This document shows positions 50,052 to 60,654 of a stretch of DNA of 64,000 nt, one piece after another (the stretch's first letter is position 1; every line of letters begins with the position of its first letter). The position numbers were made by a program, and so were the translations under genes. The notes beneath the pieces were generated by a model that saw nothing but the letters and a program-made list of their open reading frames with translations, was not told the origin of the DNA and ran no database searches. This DNA is from Thiotrichales bacterium 19S9-11. GTDB taxonomy: Bacteria > Pseudomonadota > Gammaproteobacteria > Francisellales > Francisellaceae. The stretch lies in contig JAKJJT010000002.1 in assembly GCA_021713395.1 (NCBI GenBank), positions 186,001-250,000 of the forward strand, written 5' to 3'.

Positions 50052-51122
50052 TTAGAATTTATATTCGTTTTCATTGCTCGATGATTCTTGCCTAGAAAAA
50101 AATAAATAATTGCATCCATGCTTTACTGTGTTATTTAAACTATTTACTCCACTATAAATAAAGCTACCTGTAGCAGAGCACGCTCTATAAAAAAAGCTAC
50201 TTGTATAATTTGTTAAAGCACTTTTTTGAAGTTCATCGTTCTGGACAATACTATCCCAATTCTCTGAAATTTCTTTATGGTCATAGGCCAAATCTGCTAA
50301 TTGGCTTAATCGTTCAACCTGTTCACACATTTTATCCAAACTACCAGCTCCATTAATTAGCTCTTTTGCCTTCTTAATATCTGCATTCAAAGAATCATCA
50401 GTTGAACTATCTGTTGCAAAATAGTTCCTTGCAAAATAAGTCAAAGCTTCACTGCTCTCAAGATCTCCAAATTCATTTTTATAATGTTTGTTATAAAAAC
50501 TAATCATTTTTATAAAACCAATCATTCGAATATTAAAGTGAGTCTGGCCACTCTTTGCTGGGGAGTATACGTCACTATGGTTTAGTGTTGATCCGGAAAA
50601 TAAATCAAGTGCTGCTGCGTAAAGTTCTCTATTCTGTATACTATGGTACACTGATAAATAATGTTGAACTTCTCTAGTAACTTGCCAGCGTATAGCATCT
50701 AATATCATGAATTGTTGAAGTTCACTACCATTATCTTTTTTAGCAAATTCTACAAATGTTGCACTTTCTCCAAATAACTTACAAGTCCTTTCATCTACTG
50801 GGTATTTTTTTAATAAGTCAACATCATTAGTAATTTTTTGTATTAATTCTATTTGCTCTATTACATTACTAGGCTGCTTAAGGTTACTTTCTTCTAACTT
50901 AGGCATGTTATCGAAATAACTTTGAGCTGGATAAATCTCCTTTGCTAAATTCATTGATCTACCAATGCTTTCATAACCAACTGCACCTTTCCCATCAGGA
51001 AGTACCATTCGATAGTAAAACGTCGAAAATCCTATTTTCTCCTCTTTAATCTGCGCTATATCTTTATCTGATGCTTTTAAATTTAACCACGATAAGTCAT
51101 TTGCAATATATGGCATGACCAT
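50052..51122 (-). CDS. Orphan protein beside the tRNA-Lys island (356 aa)
   Basis: No family recognised, no signal peptide. Helical and hydrophilic with scattered Cys; near the C terminus a moderately hydrophobic, Cys/Tyr/Phe-rich patch (SSFFYRACSATGSFIYSG) precedes a Ser/Asn/Glu tail. The N terminus begins MVMPYIANDLSWLNL; the ATG two codons later at 51116 suits the AAGG site better. It starts 12 bases outside the right repeat, so is not part of the inserted segment as defined, and shares the orphan, effector-like composition of genes elsewhere in the window. Confidence 0.68.
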   Translation of the reverse strand: MVMPYIANDLSWLNLKASDKDIAQIKEEKIGFSTFYYRMVLPDGKGAVGYESIGRSMNLAKEIYPAQSYFDNMPKLEESNLKQPSNVIEQIELIQKITNDVDLLKKYPVDERTCKLFGESATFVEFAKKDNGSELQQFMILDAIRWQVTREVQHYLSVYHSIQNRELYAAALDLFSGSTLNHSDVYSPAKSGQTHFNIRMIGFIKMISFYNKHYKNEFGDLESSEALTYFARNYFATDSSTDDSLNADIKKAKELINGAGSLDKMCEQVERLSQLADLAYDHKEISENWDSIVQNDELQKSALTNYTSSFFYRACSATGSFIYSGVNSLNNTVKHGCNYLFFSRQESSSNENEYKF

Positions 51123-51326
51123 TTACCTTAAAACAGTTTTCATTCATAACTAATTATCATATCACAAACAAATAACATACTTTTTTTATTTATATTGCAA
51201 TCAAAACTTCTTGAAAAATCTAAGATAACAAGTTGTAAAACAGATAATTAACACAACAATACTTCTAGAAATGTCATAAAAAACAAAATACGATATTACA
51301 ATTAAAATATATGGAAACCTGAAATT

Positions 51327-51992
51327 TTAAGCTTTGTAGATAAGATATAAACCATCACCGATACTGAGTAAACTTGAAATGACTCGAGAGTCTTGGGAGA
51401 CATGGTCGTTAAATGATCTGGCAAGTTTTGCTTTTTGTTTTTGATCAGAATCATTAGCTACTGCACCAGAAGCTAATACGTTATCAACGGCTAAAACACC
51501 GCCTGTTCTTAAAAGCTGAAGGCTTAGTTCATAGTATCTAATGTTACTAATTTTATCTGCATCAACATAAATAAAATCAAATGTACCTTTCATCCCTTGC
51601 TGAATTAGTTCATTTAATGTTTCTTCAGCAGGTTTAATTCTTAAATCAATTTTGTCAATAACGCCTGCTTTTTGCCAATAGTGTTTAAATGGGTTGATAT
51701 ATTCATCTGTAATATCACAAGCAATGACTTTACCATCAGAAGGTAGACTTGATGCAATAGTTAGAGTACCAATCCCGCGAAAGACACCAACTTCAATCGC
51801 ATTTCGTGCATTAATTGATTTTAATAAGAAACGTATAAATTGTAGTTGATCTAGTGAGGTATTCATCTGAGCGTGTTCTTGCTGAATCGCATCAGCAACC
51901 ATTTCTTTTTGAACCTCACTCCACTGAGATTGTGCCTTTTTTACAACATAACTATGTAATGATTTACTCTCTAATAAGGTTGAAATTGACAT
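51327..51992 (-). CDS. SAM-dependent O-methyltransferase, CCoAOMT-like
   Basis: Class I methyltransferase of O-methyltransferase family 3. AIEVGVFRGIGTLTIASSLP is the SAM loop, KVIACDITDEY the acidic strand after it, FDFIYVDADKISN the metal-binding Asp segment and GGVLAVDNVLASGAV the second metal ligand. 221 aa is typical. The acceptor is probably a catechol-like compound, not known. Stands alone between two intergenic gaps. Confidence 0.88.
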   Translation of the reverse strand: MSISTLLESKSLHSYVVKKAQSQWSEVQKEMVADAIQQEHAQMNTSLDQLQFIRFLLKSINARNAIEVGVFRGIGTLTIASSLPSDGKVIACDITDEYINPFKHYWQKAGVIDKIDLRIKPAEETLNELIQQGMKGTFDFIYVDADKISNIRYYELSLQLLRTGGVLAVDNVLASGAVANDSDQKQKAKLARSFNDHVSQDSRVISSLLSIGDGLYLIYKA

Positions 51993-52184
51993 CGTATAAA
52001 TCCATATAAAATTCTAAGATGATTATCAGTATGACGTAAGCTTATGTATTATTTCAAGTTTTATTCTACTTATTCATATTAAAAGAATATTTTTAAACTG
52101 TTTGCTTGATAATCTCAGAGGCATAACTAATATTTTATTATATATCTGCTTAAATAATAATCTACTGACAAGGATGATGTCATT

Positions 52185-53492
52185 ATGAATATTTATGATA
52201 TAAAAGCTCTATTTAGCCTATACCTAAAAGATAAACACTCACCCGCTCATCACAAGGAAATTGTTAGTAATAAAGAACGTAAAATCATTCAGCTTGGTTG
52301 GAGAAAAAGTGATTTTTATCGTGACTATTGGTACTCACACGGTATTAGAGAAAGCCATCTTTGTGAGCTTAGTATCAATGACTTACCATTAGTTGATAAA
52401 ACTATGCTTATGCAAAACTTTGATCATGTTGTCACCAACAAACGCATCAAAAAAAATGAGCTTGAAACCTGGATTGATCAAAATACGAATTATGATGAAC
52501 TTTATTTAAATAAATATCACGTTGTTCATACCTCTGGCACGTCAGGTGAACAAGGTATTTTCTTATGGGATAAACAAAGCTGGTCTTATGCGTGGGCCGC
52601 TTCTATTCTAAGAGCAATCAAACCAAAAATTGGCTTATCCCCTATAAAAGCTGCCATTATTTTAGCAACTGAAGGCCGTTATTGTGGCGCTGGGTTTTCA
52701 CGCTCAAGTAATAGTTTACTCCATGATATTAAACTTTATTCTGTTTCAGACTCACTTGATTATATTGCAAAAGAACTAGAAACTTACCAACCAACTCAAT
52801 TAGGTGGCTATGCATTAATGCTTGGTGATTTAGCTCGCATGCAACTTGCTAATAAATTACATATTCAACCTAAACGAGTTGTTACTTCAGGAGAGCCTTT
52901 ATTTGATAATGATATTAAAGCAATCAAAGATGCATGGGGCATTGAAACAACAAATTTGTATATGGCATCAGAAGGATTACTAATTGGCGCTCAAAAAGGT
53001 AATAATCAATTTGATATTTATGATGATCTTAATTTGGTTACAACAACAAATGATCCTATTAAAAACATTTGCATTACTAATCTTTCAAATAATATATTTC
53101 CAATTATTAACTATAAAATGGGTGATACTGGCCATATTAAGCAACCTAAAGCAAATGAAAAGTATCCAAAGCTGACACTAGCTGATTCTAGATTAAATCA
53201 ATCAGTTGAAATTATTAATAATTTAGGGAAAACTGATACGATACATCCTGCGCTTTTAGAAGAGTTTTACGTACCTGATATGATTTCTTTCCAATTCAAA
53301 GTCAAACAAAATGAAATTAGTATTTACTATACTGCAGAACATGATATTTCCAATCATGTATTACAAAATTTCAACGATCTCCTAAAATCCAAACAAGCAG
53401 ACCAATCTGTTTCTGTCTCTACGTTTCGCGTTGATAGTTTATTGCGTGATGCTGGCGGTGAAAAATTTCAGTTAATTGAAGTGATTCAATAA
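52185..53492 (+). CDS. PaaK/CapK-like adenylate-forming enzyme
   Basis: Member of the phenylacetate-CoA ligase/coenzyme F390 synthetase branch of the ANL superfamily. VVHTSGTSGEQGIFLWDK is the phosphate loop; LGGYALMLGDLARMQL and MASEGLLIG resemble the adenylate-binding motif region, and INYKMGDTGHI matches the YxxGD hinge. 435 aa fits. Substrate unknown; no other paa genes are nearby. AAGGATG precedes the start. Confidence 0.82.
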   Translation: MNIYDIKALFSLYLKDKHSPAHHKEIVSNKERKIIQLGWRKSDFYRDYWYSHGIRESHLCELSINDLPLVDKTMLMQNFDHVVTNKRIKKNELETWIDQNTNYDELYLNKYHVVHTSGTSGEQGIFLWDKQSWSYAWAASILRAIKPKIGLSPIKAAIILATEGRYCGAGFSRSSNSLLHDIKLYSVSDSLDYIAKELETYQPTQLGGYALMLGDLARMQLANKLHIQPKRVVTSGEPLFDNDIKAIKDAWGIETTNLYMASEGLLIGAQKGNNQFDIYDDLNLVTTTNDPIKNICITNLSNNIFPIINYKMGDTGHIKQPKANEKYPKLTLADSRLNQSVEIINNLGKTDTIHPALLEEFYVPDMISFQFKVKQNEISIYYTAEHDISNHVLQNFNDLLKSKQADQSVSVSTFRVDSLLRDAGGEKFQLIEVIQ

Positions 53493-53602
53493 TACCCACC
53501 TTGACTTTTTTGTGCTTTAAAATTCATTGCATTTAAAAACAACTTATGTTTTATTAGAAAGTTCCTATGAGATTACATTATAAAAATTATAAGGCTAGTT
53601 AT

Positions 53603-55096
53603 ATGTTTAGTGACTTAGCATACCCACAAGTATGGAATATATTTGACCAAATTAGACAAACACCACGTCCTTCATTCAAAGAGGAGGCAATCCGTAAATA
53701 TATTTACCAATGGGCCGATCAATATCAATTTAAAATTATTGAAGATAGTGCACATAACTTAGTAATTTATATTCCTGCAACTGAAGGTTATGAAGATGCT
53801 GACACCATTGCAATGCAAGGGCATTTAGATATGGTATGTGAAAAGCATTCAGATAAAATATTTAACTTTGAAACCGATGCAATTGAAATTATTCGAGATG
53901 GCAATTGGATTAAAGCAAATGGTACAACTTTAGGTGCTGATAATGGTATTGGCGTTGCACTAATGATGGCCTCTGCAATTGATCCTAAAGTAACACACGG
54001 CCCTCTAGAAATCTTACTAACTGCAACAGAAGAAAAAGGGCTTGTTGGTGCTAGAAACTTAGAAACAGGCCTGCTTAATGCAAAGTATATGATTAATATT
54101 GACTCTGAAACTTGGGGTGAATTTACCATTGGTTGTGCTGGTGGTGGTGATAGTCTAATTGAGCTACCAGTAGAATCTGTAAAAAGTAACCCAGATAACC
54201 TAGCATACAATATTAAAATCTCTGGCCTTAAAGGTGGGCATTCTGGCATTGATATTCATAAGCCTCATGGCAACGCAATTAAAATATTATCTGAGCTATT
54301 AGAAACGTCAGTACATATTAAAATTGCAGAGATTCAAGGTGGCAATTTAAGAAATGCTATTCCAAGAGAAGCTCAAGCAACTATTTTACTTGACGCTCAA
54401 TTTAAAGAAGACATCCTCAAACAATTAAATAAATCTTTTGAAAAAATAAAACCTCAACTCGTTGAAAATGAACCTAACATTTCGCTAACAGTTGAGTCGT
54501 TAGACGCACTGCCTAACACATACTTAAAACTTAATAGTCAACATACCCTATTAACACTGATTCATAAACTGCCACATGGCGTTGTATCAATGGATCCAAA
54601 CATTGAAAGCTTGGTAGAAACCTCTTCTAACTTAGCATCAATTAAACACAAAAATAACACCATCCATATTGCACAATCAACTCGTAGCTCTGATAACCTC
54701 AAGTTACAACAACAACGAGACAATATCCGCACCATTGCTACTAAATATTCAGCAAATGTTAAAGAAGATGAGGCATATCCAGGTTGGCAACCAAATCCAC
54801 ATAGCGAGATTGTCAATAAAACATTAAAAGCTTATGAAATGCTATTTAATGAAAAAGCACATATTGCAGCCATCCATGCAGGCCTTGAGTGTGGTATTAT
54901 TAATGGAAAATATCCAGATATTCAAATGATTTCATTTGGACCTGATATTCAAGGTGCACACTCTCCAGATGAACGCTTAGATATACCATCAACAATTAAG
55001 TGTTATGACTTTTTAAAAAGCTTATTAACCATGTTAGCAAATGAAAGCACAACACACTCAGAAAAAACATCTGAACCTCTATTTCAACTAGATTAA
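53603..55096 (+). CDS. pepD: Aminoacyl-histidine dipeptidase (M20)
   Basis: Zinc dipeptidase (carnosinase-like) of broad specificity. QGHLDMVCEKH carries the first metal ligands, LGADNGIGVALMMA the bridging Asp and ATEEKGLVGARNL the catalytic Glu pair; GLKGGHSGIDIH and HAGLECGIINGKYP complete the fold. I prefer ATG 53603 (AAGG upstream, MFSDLAYPQVWNIF aligning with the usual N terminus) over the ATG at 53567. About 497 aa. Confidence 0.93.
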   Translation: MFSDLAYPQVWNIFDQIRQTPRPSFKEEAIRKYIYQWADQYQFKIIEDSAHNLVIYIPATEGYEDADTIAMQGHLDMVCEKHSDKIFNFETDAIEIIRDGNWIKANGTTLGADNGIGVALMMASAIDPKVTHGPLEILLTATEEKGLVGARNLETGLLNAKYMINIDSETWGEFTIGCAGGGDSLIELPVESVKSNPDNLAYNIKISGLKGGHSGIDIHKPHGNAIKILSELLETSVHIKIAEIQGGNLRNAIPREAQATILLDAQFKEDILKQLNKSFEKIKPQLVENEPNISLTVESLDALPNTYLKLNSQHTLLTLIHKLPHGVVSMDPNIESLVETSSNLASIKHKNNTIHIAQSTRSSDNLKLQQQRDNIRTIATKYSANVKEDEAYPGWQPNPHSEIVNKTLKAYEMLFNEKAHIAAIHAGLECGIINGKYPDIQMISFGPDIQGAHSPDERLDIPSTIKCYDFLKSLLTMLANESTTHSEKTSEPLFQLD

Positions 55097-55121
55097 GTAC
55101 ATTAATTTATAAGGGTTATCA

Positions 55122-55979
55122 TTGAATAAGATAGAAACACTTACACCTGATGCCTATCATATCTTAATTGAAAAAGGCACAGAACCACCAAATAGTGGCA
55201 AATATAATTTATTTGATGCTAAGGGCACTTACCTCTGTCGTGCTTGTGGCTTGGGGCTATTCCGCTCTGATTCAAAATTCATTTCAAGCTGTGGCTGGCC
55301 AAGCTTTGATGATGAGCTACCCAATGCCATTAAACGTCAAATAGATGCTGATGGTAGGCGTACGGAAATTTTATGTCAGCGTTGTAACAGTCATTTAGGC
55401 CATGTATTTCATGGCGAAGGCTATACTAATAAAAACTTACGTCACTGTGTTAACTCACTCTCTGTTGAATTTGTTTATGATTTAGAAGTAACTGACACAG
55501 AAGAAGCAATCATTGCTGGTGGCTGCTTTTGGGGGGTAGAGCATTTATTAAAACAAAAAGATGGTATTTTACTAACTGAAGTGGGCTATACCGGAGGCCA
55601 TACCAGTAACCCCTCCTATGAGTCAGTCTGTCAAGGTAGCACAGGACATATTGAGGCGGTTAGAGTTGTTTTTGATCCTGATAAAATAACTTATGAACAA
55701 GTTATTAAACTTTTTTTAGAAATTCATGATCCAACACAAGTAAATGGCCAAGGCCCTGATATTGGCGAGCAATATAGAAGTGCTATTTTCTATTATGACA
55801 ATAAACAAAAACAAATAGCTGAAAAGTTACTAACTACTTTAAAAGATAAAGGCTTAAGTCCTGTAACACTGTTAATTGAAGCTTGCACTTTTTGGCCTGC
55901 TGAAGATTATCATCAAGATTATTATTTAAAAACAAATAAAGCGCCTTACTGCCACCACTATACCAAGCGATTTGATTAG
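55122..55979 (+). CDS. msrBA: Fused methionine sulfoxide reductase MsrB-MsrA
   Basis: Repairs both stereoisomers of methionine sulfoxide. The MsrB half is first (about 5-120): zinc pairs CRAC and [15 protein letters not shown], and the catalytic Cys in LRHCVNSLS. The MsrA half follows (about 128-285): [13 protein letters not shown] with the catalytic Cys, [15 protein letters not shown] and [22 protein letters not shown]. The start is TTG at 55122, backed by AAGGG seven bases upstream. The order B-A is a known fusion type. Overlaps convergent glpK by four bases. Confidence 0.94.
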   Translation: MNKIETLTPDAYHILIEKGTEPPNSGKYNLFDAKGTYLCRACGLGLFRSDSKFISSCGWPSFDDELPNAIKRQIDADGRRTEILCQRCNSHLGHVFHGEGYTNKNLRHCVNSLSVEFVYDLEVTDTEEAIIAGGCFWGVEHLLKQKDGILLTEVGYTGGHTSNPSYESVCQGSTGHIEAVRVVFDPDKITYEQVIKLFLEIHDPTQVNGQGPDIGEQYRSAIFYYDNKQKQIAEKLLTTLKDKGLSPVTLLIEACTFWPAEDYHQDYYLKTNKAPYCHHYTKRFD

Positions 55980-57472
55980 TTATTTGCCCAATTTTTTGAT
56001 CTTTCTAGAGCCTCATGCCAACGACTTAAATAATGCTTAGCCAATGCACTATCCATACTAGGAGAAAATTTAGAATCAAGCTGCCACATAGATTTTAATT
56101 GATCAATACTAGACCAATAACCAACTGCTAACCCTGCCAAATAAGCAGCACCTAAAGCGGTTGTCTCTAGTACTTTTGGACGAAGCACATGAATGCCTAA
56201 CAAGTCTGCCTGCATTTGCATTAAAAAGTTATTTTCAACTGCGCCACCATCGACTCGCATATCACTTAAGCTTAACCCTGTATCTTCAGACATACTCTTA
56301 ACAACATCACAAACTTGATAATTAATGCTTTCTAAAGCTGCTCTTATAATATGTGCTTTCGTTGTTCCCCGAGTTAGACCAATTATCATACCGCGTGCTG
56401 ATTGATCCCAATGTGGCGCACCAAGACCTGTAAGTGCCGGCACAATATAAAGATCAGCATTATCTTTGACACTTAAAGCAAGAGTCTCAGTTTCTTTTGC
56501 AGATTGGATCATACCTAACCCATCTCTTAGCCACTGAATTAAAGCGCCACCAATAAAGACACTACCTTCTAAGGCATAAGTAATTTCATTGCCTATCTGC
56601 CATGCAACAGTAGATAGTAGCTGTTTTTTTGATGTTTGTGCTTGATTACCCGTATTCATCATTAAAAAACAACCCGTCCCATAGGTTGTTTTAATTGAAC
56701 CTTCATCCAAACACATTTGTCCAAATAATGCTGCTTGTTGATCACCTGCAACACCTGCAATCGGAACTTTACTTGAAAAAAATGTTGTTTTTGTTTCAGC
56801 AAATATACCACTAGAAGGCATCACTTCTGGTAAAAGTGATGCTGGGATATCAAAAAGTTTTAGTAAATCTTCATCCCAAGCTAACTTATGAATATTATAC
56901 AACATAGTTCGACTAGCATTGGATGGGTCAGTTACATGAGTTTTGCCATTAGTTAATTTCCACATCAACCAACTATCAACTGTTCCAAATAGAAGCTTTC
57001 CTTCTCGTGCTCTTTTTCTTGCGCCATTAACATGATCCAATATCCACTTGATTTTTGATGCCGAGAAATAAGCATCAATAACAAGGCCTGTTTTATCTTG
57101 TATTAACTGAACAACTTTTGAATCTTTTTTTAACTCATCACAAAACTGAGCCGTTCTTCTATCTTGCCAAACAATTGCATTATAAATAGGCTCATGCGTT
57201 TCTCTATCCCAAAGGATGGTTGTTTCACGCTGATTGGCAATACCAATAGCACTAATCTGCTTAGCTTTAATGTTTGCTTTAGATACCACTTCAGCGATAA
57301 CTGAAGCTTGCGTATACCAAATCTCATTTGGGTCATGCTCCACCCAAGCGGATTTGGGATAGTACTGCTTAAACTCTTTTTGTGATAAATCAACCAAATG
57401 ACTATTTTGATCAAACAAAATAGCCCGAGAAGATGTCGTTCCTTGATCAAGGGTCAGTATATACTGTTTCAT
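55976..57472 (-). CDS. glpK: Glycerol kinase
   Basis: Phosphorylates glycerol to sn-glycerol-3-phosphate. [17 protein letters not shown] (phosphate 1), [42 protein letters not shown] and [16 protein letters not shown] are family motifs. 498 aa is standard. AAGGACGA precedes the ATG. glpF/glpD are absent; it lies six bases downstream of pgsA, both touching glycerol-phosphate metabolism. Confidence 0.96.
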   Translation of the reverse strand: MKQYILTLDQGTTSSRAILFDQNSHLVDLSQKEFKQYYPKSAWVEHDPNEIWYTQASVIAEVVSKANIKAKQISAIGIANQRETTILWDRETHEPIYNAIVWQDRRTAQFCDELKKDSKVVQLIQDKTGLVIDAYFSASKIKWILDHVNGARKRAREGKLLFGTVDSWLMWKLTNGKTHVTDPSNASRTMLYNIHKLAWDEDLLKLFDIPASLLPEVMPSSGIFAETKTTFFSSKVPIAGVAGDQQAALFGQMCLDEGSIKTTYGTGCFLMMNTGNQAQTSKKQLLSTVAWQIGNEITYALEGSVFIGGALIQWLRDGLGMIQSAKETETLALSVKDNADLYIVPALTGLGAPHWDQSARGMIIGLTRGTTKAHIIRAALESINYQVCDVVKSMSEDTGLSLSDMRVDGGAVENNFLMQMQADLLGIHVLRPKVLETTALGAAYLAGLAVGYWSSIDQLKSMWQLDSKFSPSMDSALAKHYLSRWHEALERSKNWANN

Positions 57473-57478
57473 TCGTCC

Positions 57479-58045
57479 TTATTCATTTGAAGATTTAAAT
57501 GACAGATAAGCTGCTCTTAAGTATAACCACATAGAATAAATTGTTAAAACAACTGCTACATATAATAAAATTTTACCTAGCAATATTTGCCAAAAATAAT
57601 CTACTTGCTGATAATGATATAATAACAGAATAAAGATTGCGATCATCTGAGTTGCTGTTTTAACCTTTCCTATAAAAGATACTTGAACAACCGCTCGTTT
57701 GCCTAATTCTGCCATCCACTCTCTTAAAGCAGAAACAACAATTTCTCTTACAATAATTGCCGCAGCGGGTATTGCAACCCAAGCACTTGGATAAACATTA
57801 ACTATTAAGACTAAAGCAGCTGCAACCATTAGCTTATCTGCAACTGGGTCTAAAAACGCGCCCAGCTGTGTTGTTTGCTTAAAATAACGGGCAATAAATC
57901 CATCTAACCAGTCTGTCAGTGACGCAACCAAAAACAAAACGGCAGCAACCCACTGAGCGCCTTCAAATTCGAAGTAAAATATCGCAACAAAGACAGGTAC
58001 TAATACAATGCGAAGAATTGTTAAAATATTGGGAATTGTCCACAT
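57479..58045 (-). CDS. pgsA: Phosphatidylglycerophosphate synthase
   Basis: Integral membrane enzyme making PGP from CDP-diacylglycerol and glycerol-3-P. The CDP-alcohol phosphotransferase motif is complete in DWLDGFIARYFKQTTQLGAF followed by LDPVADK. WTIPNILTILRIVLVP is the usual N terminus; hence ATG at 58045 rather than the GTG at 58054, which lies too close to the AAAGG. 188 aa. Confidence 0.95.
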   Translation of the reverse strand: MWTIPNILTILRIVLVPVFVAIFYFEFEGAQWVAAVLFLVASLTDWLDGFIARYFKQTTQLGAFLDPVADKLMVAAALVLIVNVYPSAWVAIPAAAIIVREIVVSALREWMAELGKRAVVQVSFIGKVKTATQMIAIFILLLYHYQQVDYFWQILLGKILLYVAVVLTIYSMWLYLRAAYLSFKSSNE

Positions 58046-58123
58046 CAAACGCACAACCTTTATAATACTTTAGTATTTCATTAAAAACTATAGCATGTAA
58101 TTAATCAAAACTAAACTTTTTAA

Positions 58124-58588
58124 TTAGACGCCACTATGACCAAAGCCACCACTGCCTCTTATCGATGCATCACTAAATGCATCAACCACTTTAAAACTTG
58201 CTTGAACAACTGGCACAATGACTAGTTGAGCAAAGCGCATACCTGGTGTTATTTCAATCACATCATAACTACGATTCCAACAGGAGACCATTAGCTCTCC
58301 TTGATAATCTGAGTCAATCAAACCTACCGAGTTGCCCAAAATTAAACCTTTCTTATGTCCCAAACCACTTCTTGGTAAAATCATTGCCGCATAGTAAGGG
58401 TTTGCAATATGAATTGAAAGCCCTGTTGGTAATAACTCTGCTGTATTTGGTTGCAAATGAATCGTCTCTTCAATATTTGCTTTTAAGTCAATGCCTGCCG
58501 AGCCGCTTGTAGCGTAACTTGGTATTTCTCCTTGATAAATATTACCATCACCAACAAAACGTAATTCGATTTCTGGATTTTGAAACAT
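58124..58588 (-). CDS. dut: dUTP diphosphatase
   Basis: Trimeric dUTPase that hydrolyses dUTP to dUMP. Motifs in order: [43 protein letters not shown] and the C-terminal P-loop-like [10 protein letters not shown]. 154 aa is normal. Divergent from gor; coaBC, often a neighbour, is absent. Confidence 0.97.
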   Translation of the reverse strand: MFQNPEIELRFVGDGNIYQGEIPSYATSGSAGIDLKANIEETIHLQPNTAELLPTGLSIHIANPYYAAMILPRSGLGHKKGLILGNSVGLIDSDYQGELMVSCWNRSYDVIEITPGMRFAQLVIVPVVQASFKVVDAFSDASIRGSGGFGHSGV

Positions 58589-58709
58589 GCTTGCCTCTCT
58601 TTGCTTTTATTTATCGATTAGATTTTAAATAACTTTATGATATAATATGTTCAGTTTAAAACAATTAAAAACTACTAATTTATTTATGTGGGGAGCATAC
58701 TAATCAATT

Positions 58710-60074
58710 ATGAATCCAGAAAATCATTTTGATTTAATTAGCCTTGGTGGCGGCAGCGGTGGCCTTGCAACTGCAATTGCAGCTGCTCGATTAGGCAAAA
58801 AAGTTGCAATCATTGAAGCAAATGAGCTAGGTGGAACCTGTGTTAATGTTGGCTGCGTACCTAAAAAAGCTATGTGGTATGCGGCAAGCTTAGCTGAAGC
58901 ATTGCACTATGATTACGCAGGCTATGGTTTTGATATAAAAATGAATAACTTCAGCTGGATAAAACTAAAGTCTCAACGAGACCAATATATAAATAATATT
59001 CACAAAGCCTACGATAAAACTTTAGATAACTTAAATATCACTCACATCCAAGGTTTTGGTAAGTTTATTGATAACCATACGATTGTTGCTAATAATCAAC
59101 ACTACTCAGCTGATCATATTATTATTGCCCCTGGTGCGAAACCACAAATACCAACATCAATAGAAGGTCATCAATATGGTATTACTTCTGATGATTTTTT
59201 TGCCTTAGAAGAACAACCGAAAAAAGTTGTTGTTGTTGGCGGTGGCTATATTGGTGTTGAAATTGCACAAGTCCTTCATGCACTTGGCAGTGAGACTACG
59301 CTACTTGTTAGGAAAGATCGCCCACTACGTTTATTTGATCCGGTTATTTCTGACACCTTAACTGAATGCATGGAGAAAACAGGGTTTGATCTTCGTGTTA
59401 ATACACAAATCGATACAATCACACAAGGCAGCAACAAAAAACTAACCATTACTTTAAATGATCATTCAATACTAAATGAAGTTGATGCTTTATTTTGGTG
59501 CACTGGCCGTATACCTAATACTGAAGGCCTTGCACTTGATACAACTGAAATCAAAGTCAACGCTGATGGAAGTATTCCAACGGATGAGTTTCAAAATACG
59601 AACATTTCAGGTATTTATGCCATTGGTGATGTTACGGGCAAAGCTCAGTTAACACCCGTTGCAATTGCGGCTGGCAGACGCCTAGCTCGACGTTTATTCA
59701 ATAAAGAAGATAATTTAAAATTAAATTATGACTTAATTCCAACGGTTGTTTTTTCACACCCCCCAATCGGTACAATTGGCTTAACTGAACAAGAAGCGAT
59801 TGAGCAGTATGGTAAAGACCATATAAAAATTTACCAATCAAGGTTTTCATCGCTTTATTCTGCAATCTCTGGCTTTAGAATGCCGACCGTTGTAAAGCTT
59901 ATCGTAACTGGTAATAATGAAAAAATCATTGGCTGTCATGTCATTGGTACTGGTGCGGATGAAATGTTACAAGGTTTTACAGTTGCAATTAACATGGGGG
60001 CAACAAAAAAAGACTTTGATGACACCATTGCAATTCACCCAACAAGTGCAGAAGAATTAGTAACACTACGTTAA
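58710..60074 (+). CDS. gor: Glutathione-disulfide reductase
   Basis: FAD/NADPH enzyme keeping glutathione reduced. GGGSGGLATAIAAARLG is the FAD Rossmann loop, GGTCVNVGCVPKKAMW the redox-active disulphide, VVVGGGYIGVEIAQVL the NADPH loop with VRKDRPLRLFD for 2'-phosphate binding, and IHPTSAEELVTLR the C-terminal His-Glu. 454 aa. GGGGAG lies about 13 bases before the ATG. It heads a run gor-yrdA-lolB-ispE. Confidence 0.95.
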   Translation: MNPENHFDLISLGGGSGGLATAIAAARLGKKVAIIEANELGGTCVNVGCVPKKAMWYAASLAEALHYDYAGYGFDIKMNNFSWIKLKSQRDQYINNIHKAYDKTLDNLNITHIQGFGKFIDNHTIVANNQHYSADHIIIAPGAKPQIPTSIEGHQYGITSDDFFALEEQPKKVVVVGGGYIGVEIAQVLHALGSETTLLVRKDRPLRLFDPVISDTLTECMEKTGFDLRVNTQIDTITQGSNKKLTITLNDHSILNEVDALFWCTGRIPNTEGLALDTTEIKVNADGSIPTDEFQNTNISGIYAIGDVTGKAQLTPVAIAAGRRLARRLFNKEDNLKLNYDLIPTVVFSHPPIGTIGLTEQEAIEQYGKDHIKIYQSRFSSLYSAISGFRMPTVVKLIVTGNNEKIIGCHVIGTGADEMLQGFTVAINMGATKKDFDDTIAIHPTSAEELVTLR

Positions 60075-60102
60075 AAAAGTTAATACTTTTAAGAGGCAAT
60101 AG

Positions 60103-60654
60103 ATGAACAACCTATCAATAAGAACCGTCAACAATCATACACCTGTTATTGGTAATGGTGTCTTTATTGATCCGTCGGCTGTGGTCTCTGGCTTAGTGAC
60201 GTTAGATGATGATGTTTCTATTTGGCCTCAAGTAAGCGTTCGTGGAGACCTAGAGAAGATCACAATTGGCAAACGTAGCAATATACAAGATAACTCTTTA
60301 ATTCATACTACTAGACGCAGCAAGACCAACCCAAAAGGCTTTCCCTGTATTATTGGCAAAGATGTAACCATAGGTCATGGCGTAATCTTACATGGCTGCA
60401 CATTAGAAAATCGAGTTTTAGTTGGCATGGGCACTATTATTCTCGATGGCGCTTACATTCAATCTGACGTTATGATTGCAGCTGGCAGCTTAGTTTCACC
60501 AGGAAAAACTTTAGAAAGCGGCTTCCTCTATATGGGCTCACCTGCAAAAAAAATTAGACCACTAACTGATGAAGAAATAAATTTTTTAACAATTAGTTCT
60601 AACAATTATCTTGAAACAAAAAATCAACACTTGGGGGCATCAAAATCATGGTAA
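60103..60654 (+). CDS. Gamma-class carbonic anhydrase family protein (YrdA-like)
   Basis: Left-handed beta-helix hexapeptide protein. Zinc-site signatures are DNSLIHTTRRS and IGHGVILHGCTL; VRGDLEKITIGKRSNIQD is the conserved N-terminal turn. 183 aa. Enzymatic activity of this subgroup is not always detected. Overlaps lolB by seven bases. Confidence 0.9.
   Translation: MNNLSIRTVNNHTPVIGNGVFIDPSAVVSGLVTLDDDVSIWPQVSVRGDLEKITIGKRSNIQDNSLIHTTRRSKTNPKGFPCIIGKDVTIGHGVILHGCTLENRVLVGMGTIILDGAYIQSDVMIAAGSLVSPGKTLESGFLYMGSPAKKIRPLTDEEINFLTISSNNYLETKNQHLGASKSW

Noticed and set aside
49825-50055. Plus-strand frame overlapping the AAA+ start and the right repeat
   Set aside because: It is antisense to the ATPase gene and uses the tRNA repeat as coding sequence, with no SD or protein-like composition.
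58641-58646. TATAAT upstream of gor as a full promoter
   Set aside because: A good -10 by itself, but no acceptable -35 lies at 16-18 bp in this AT-rich stretch, so it is not listed as a promoter.
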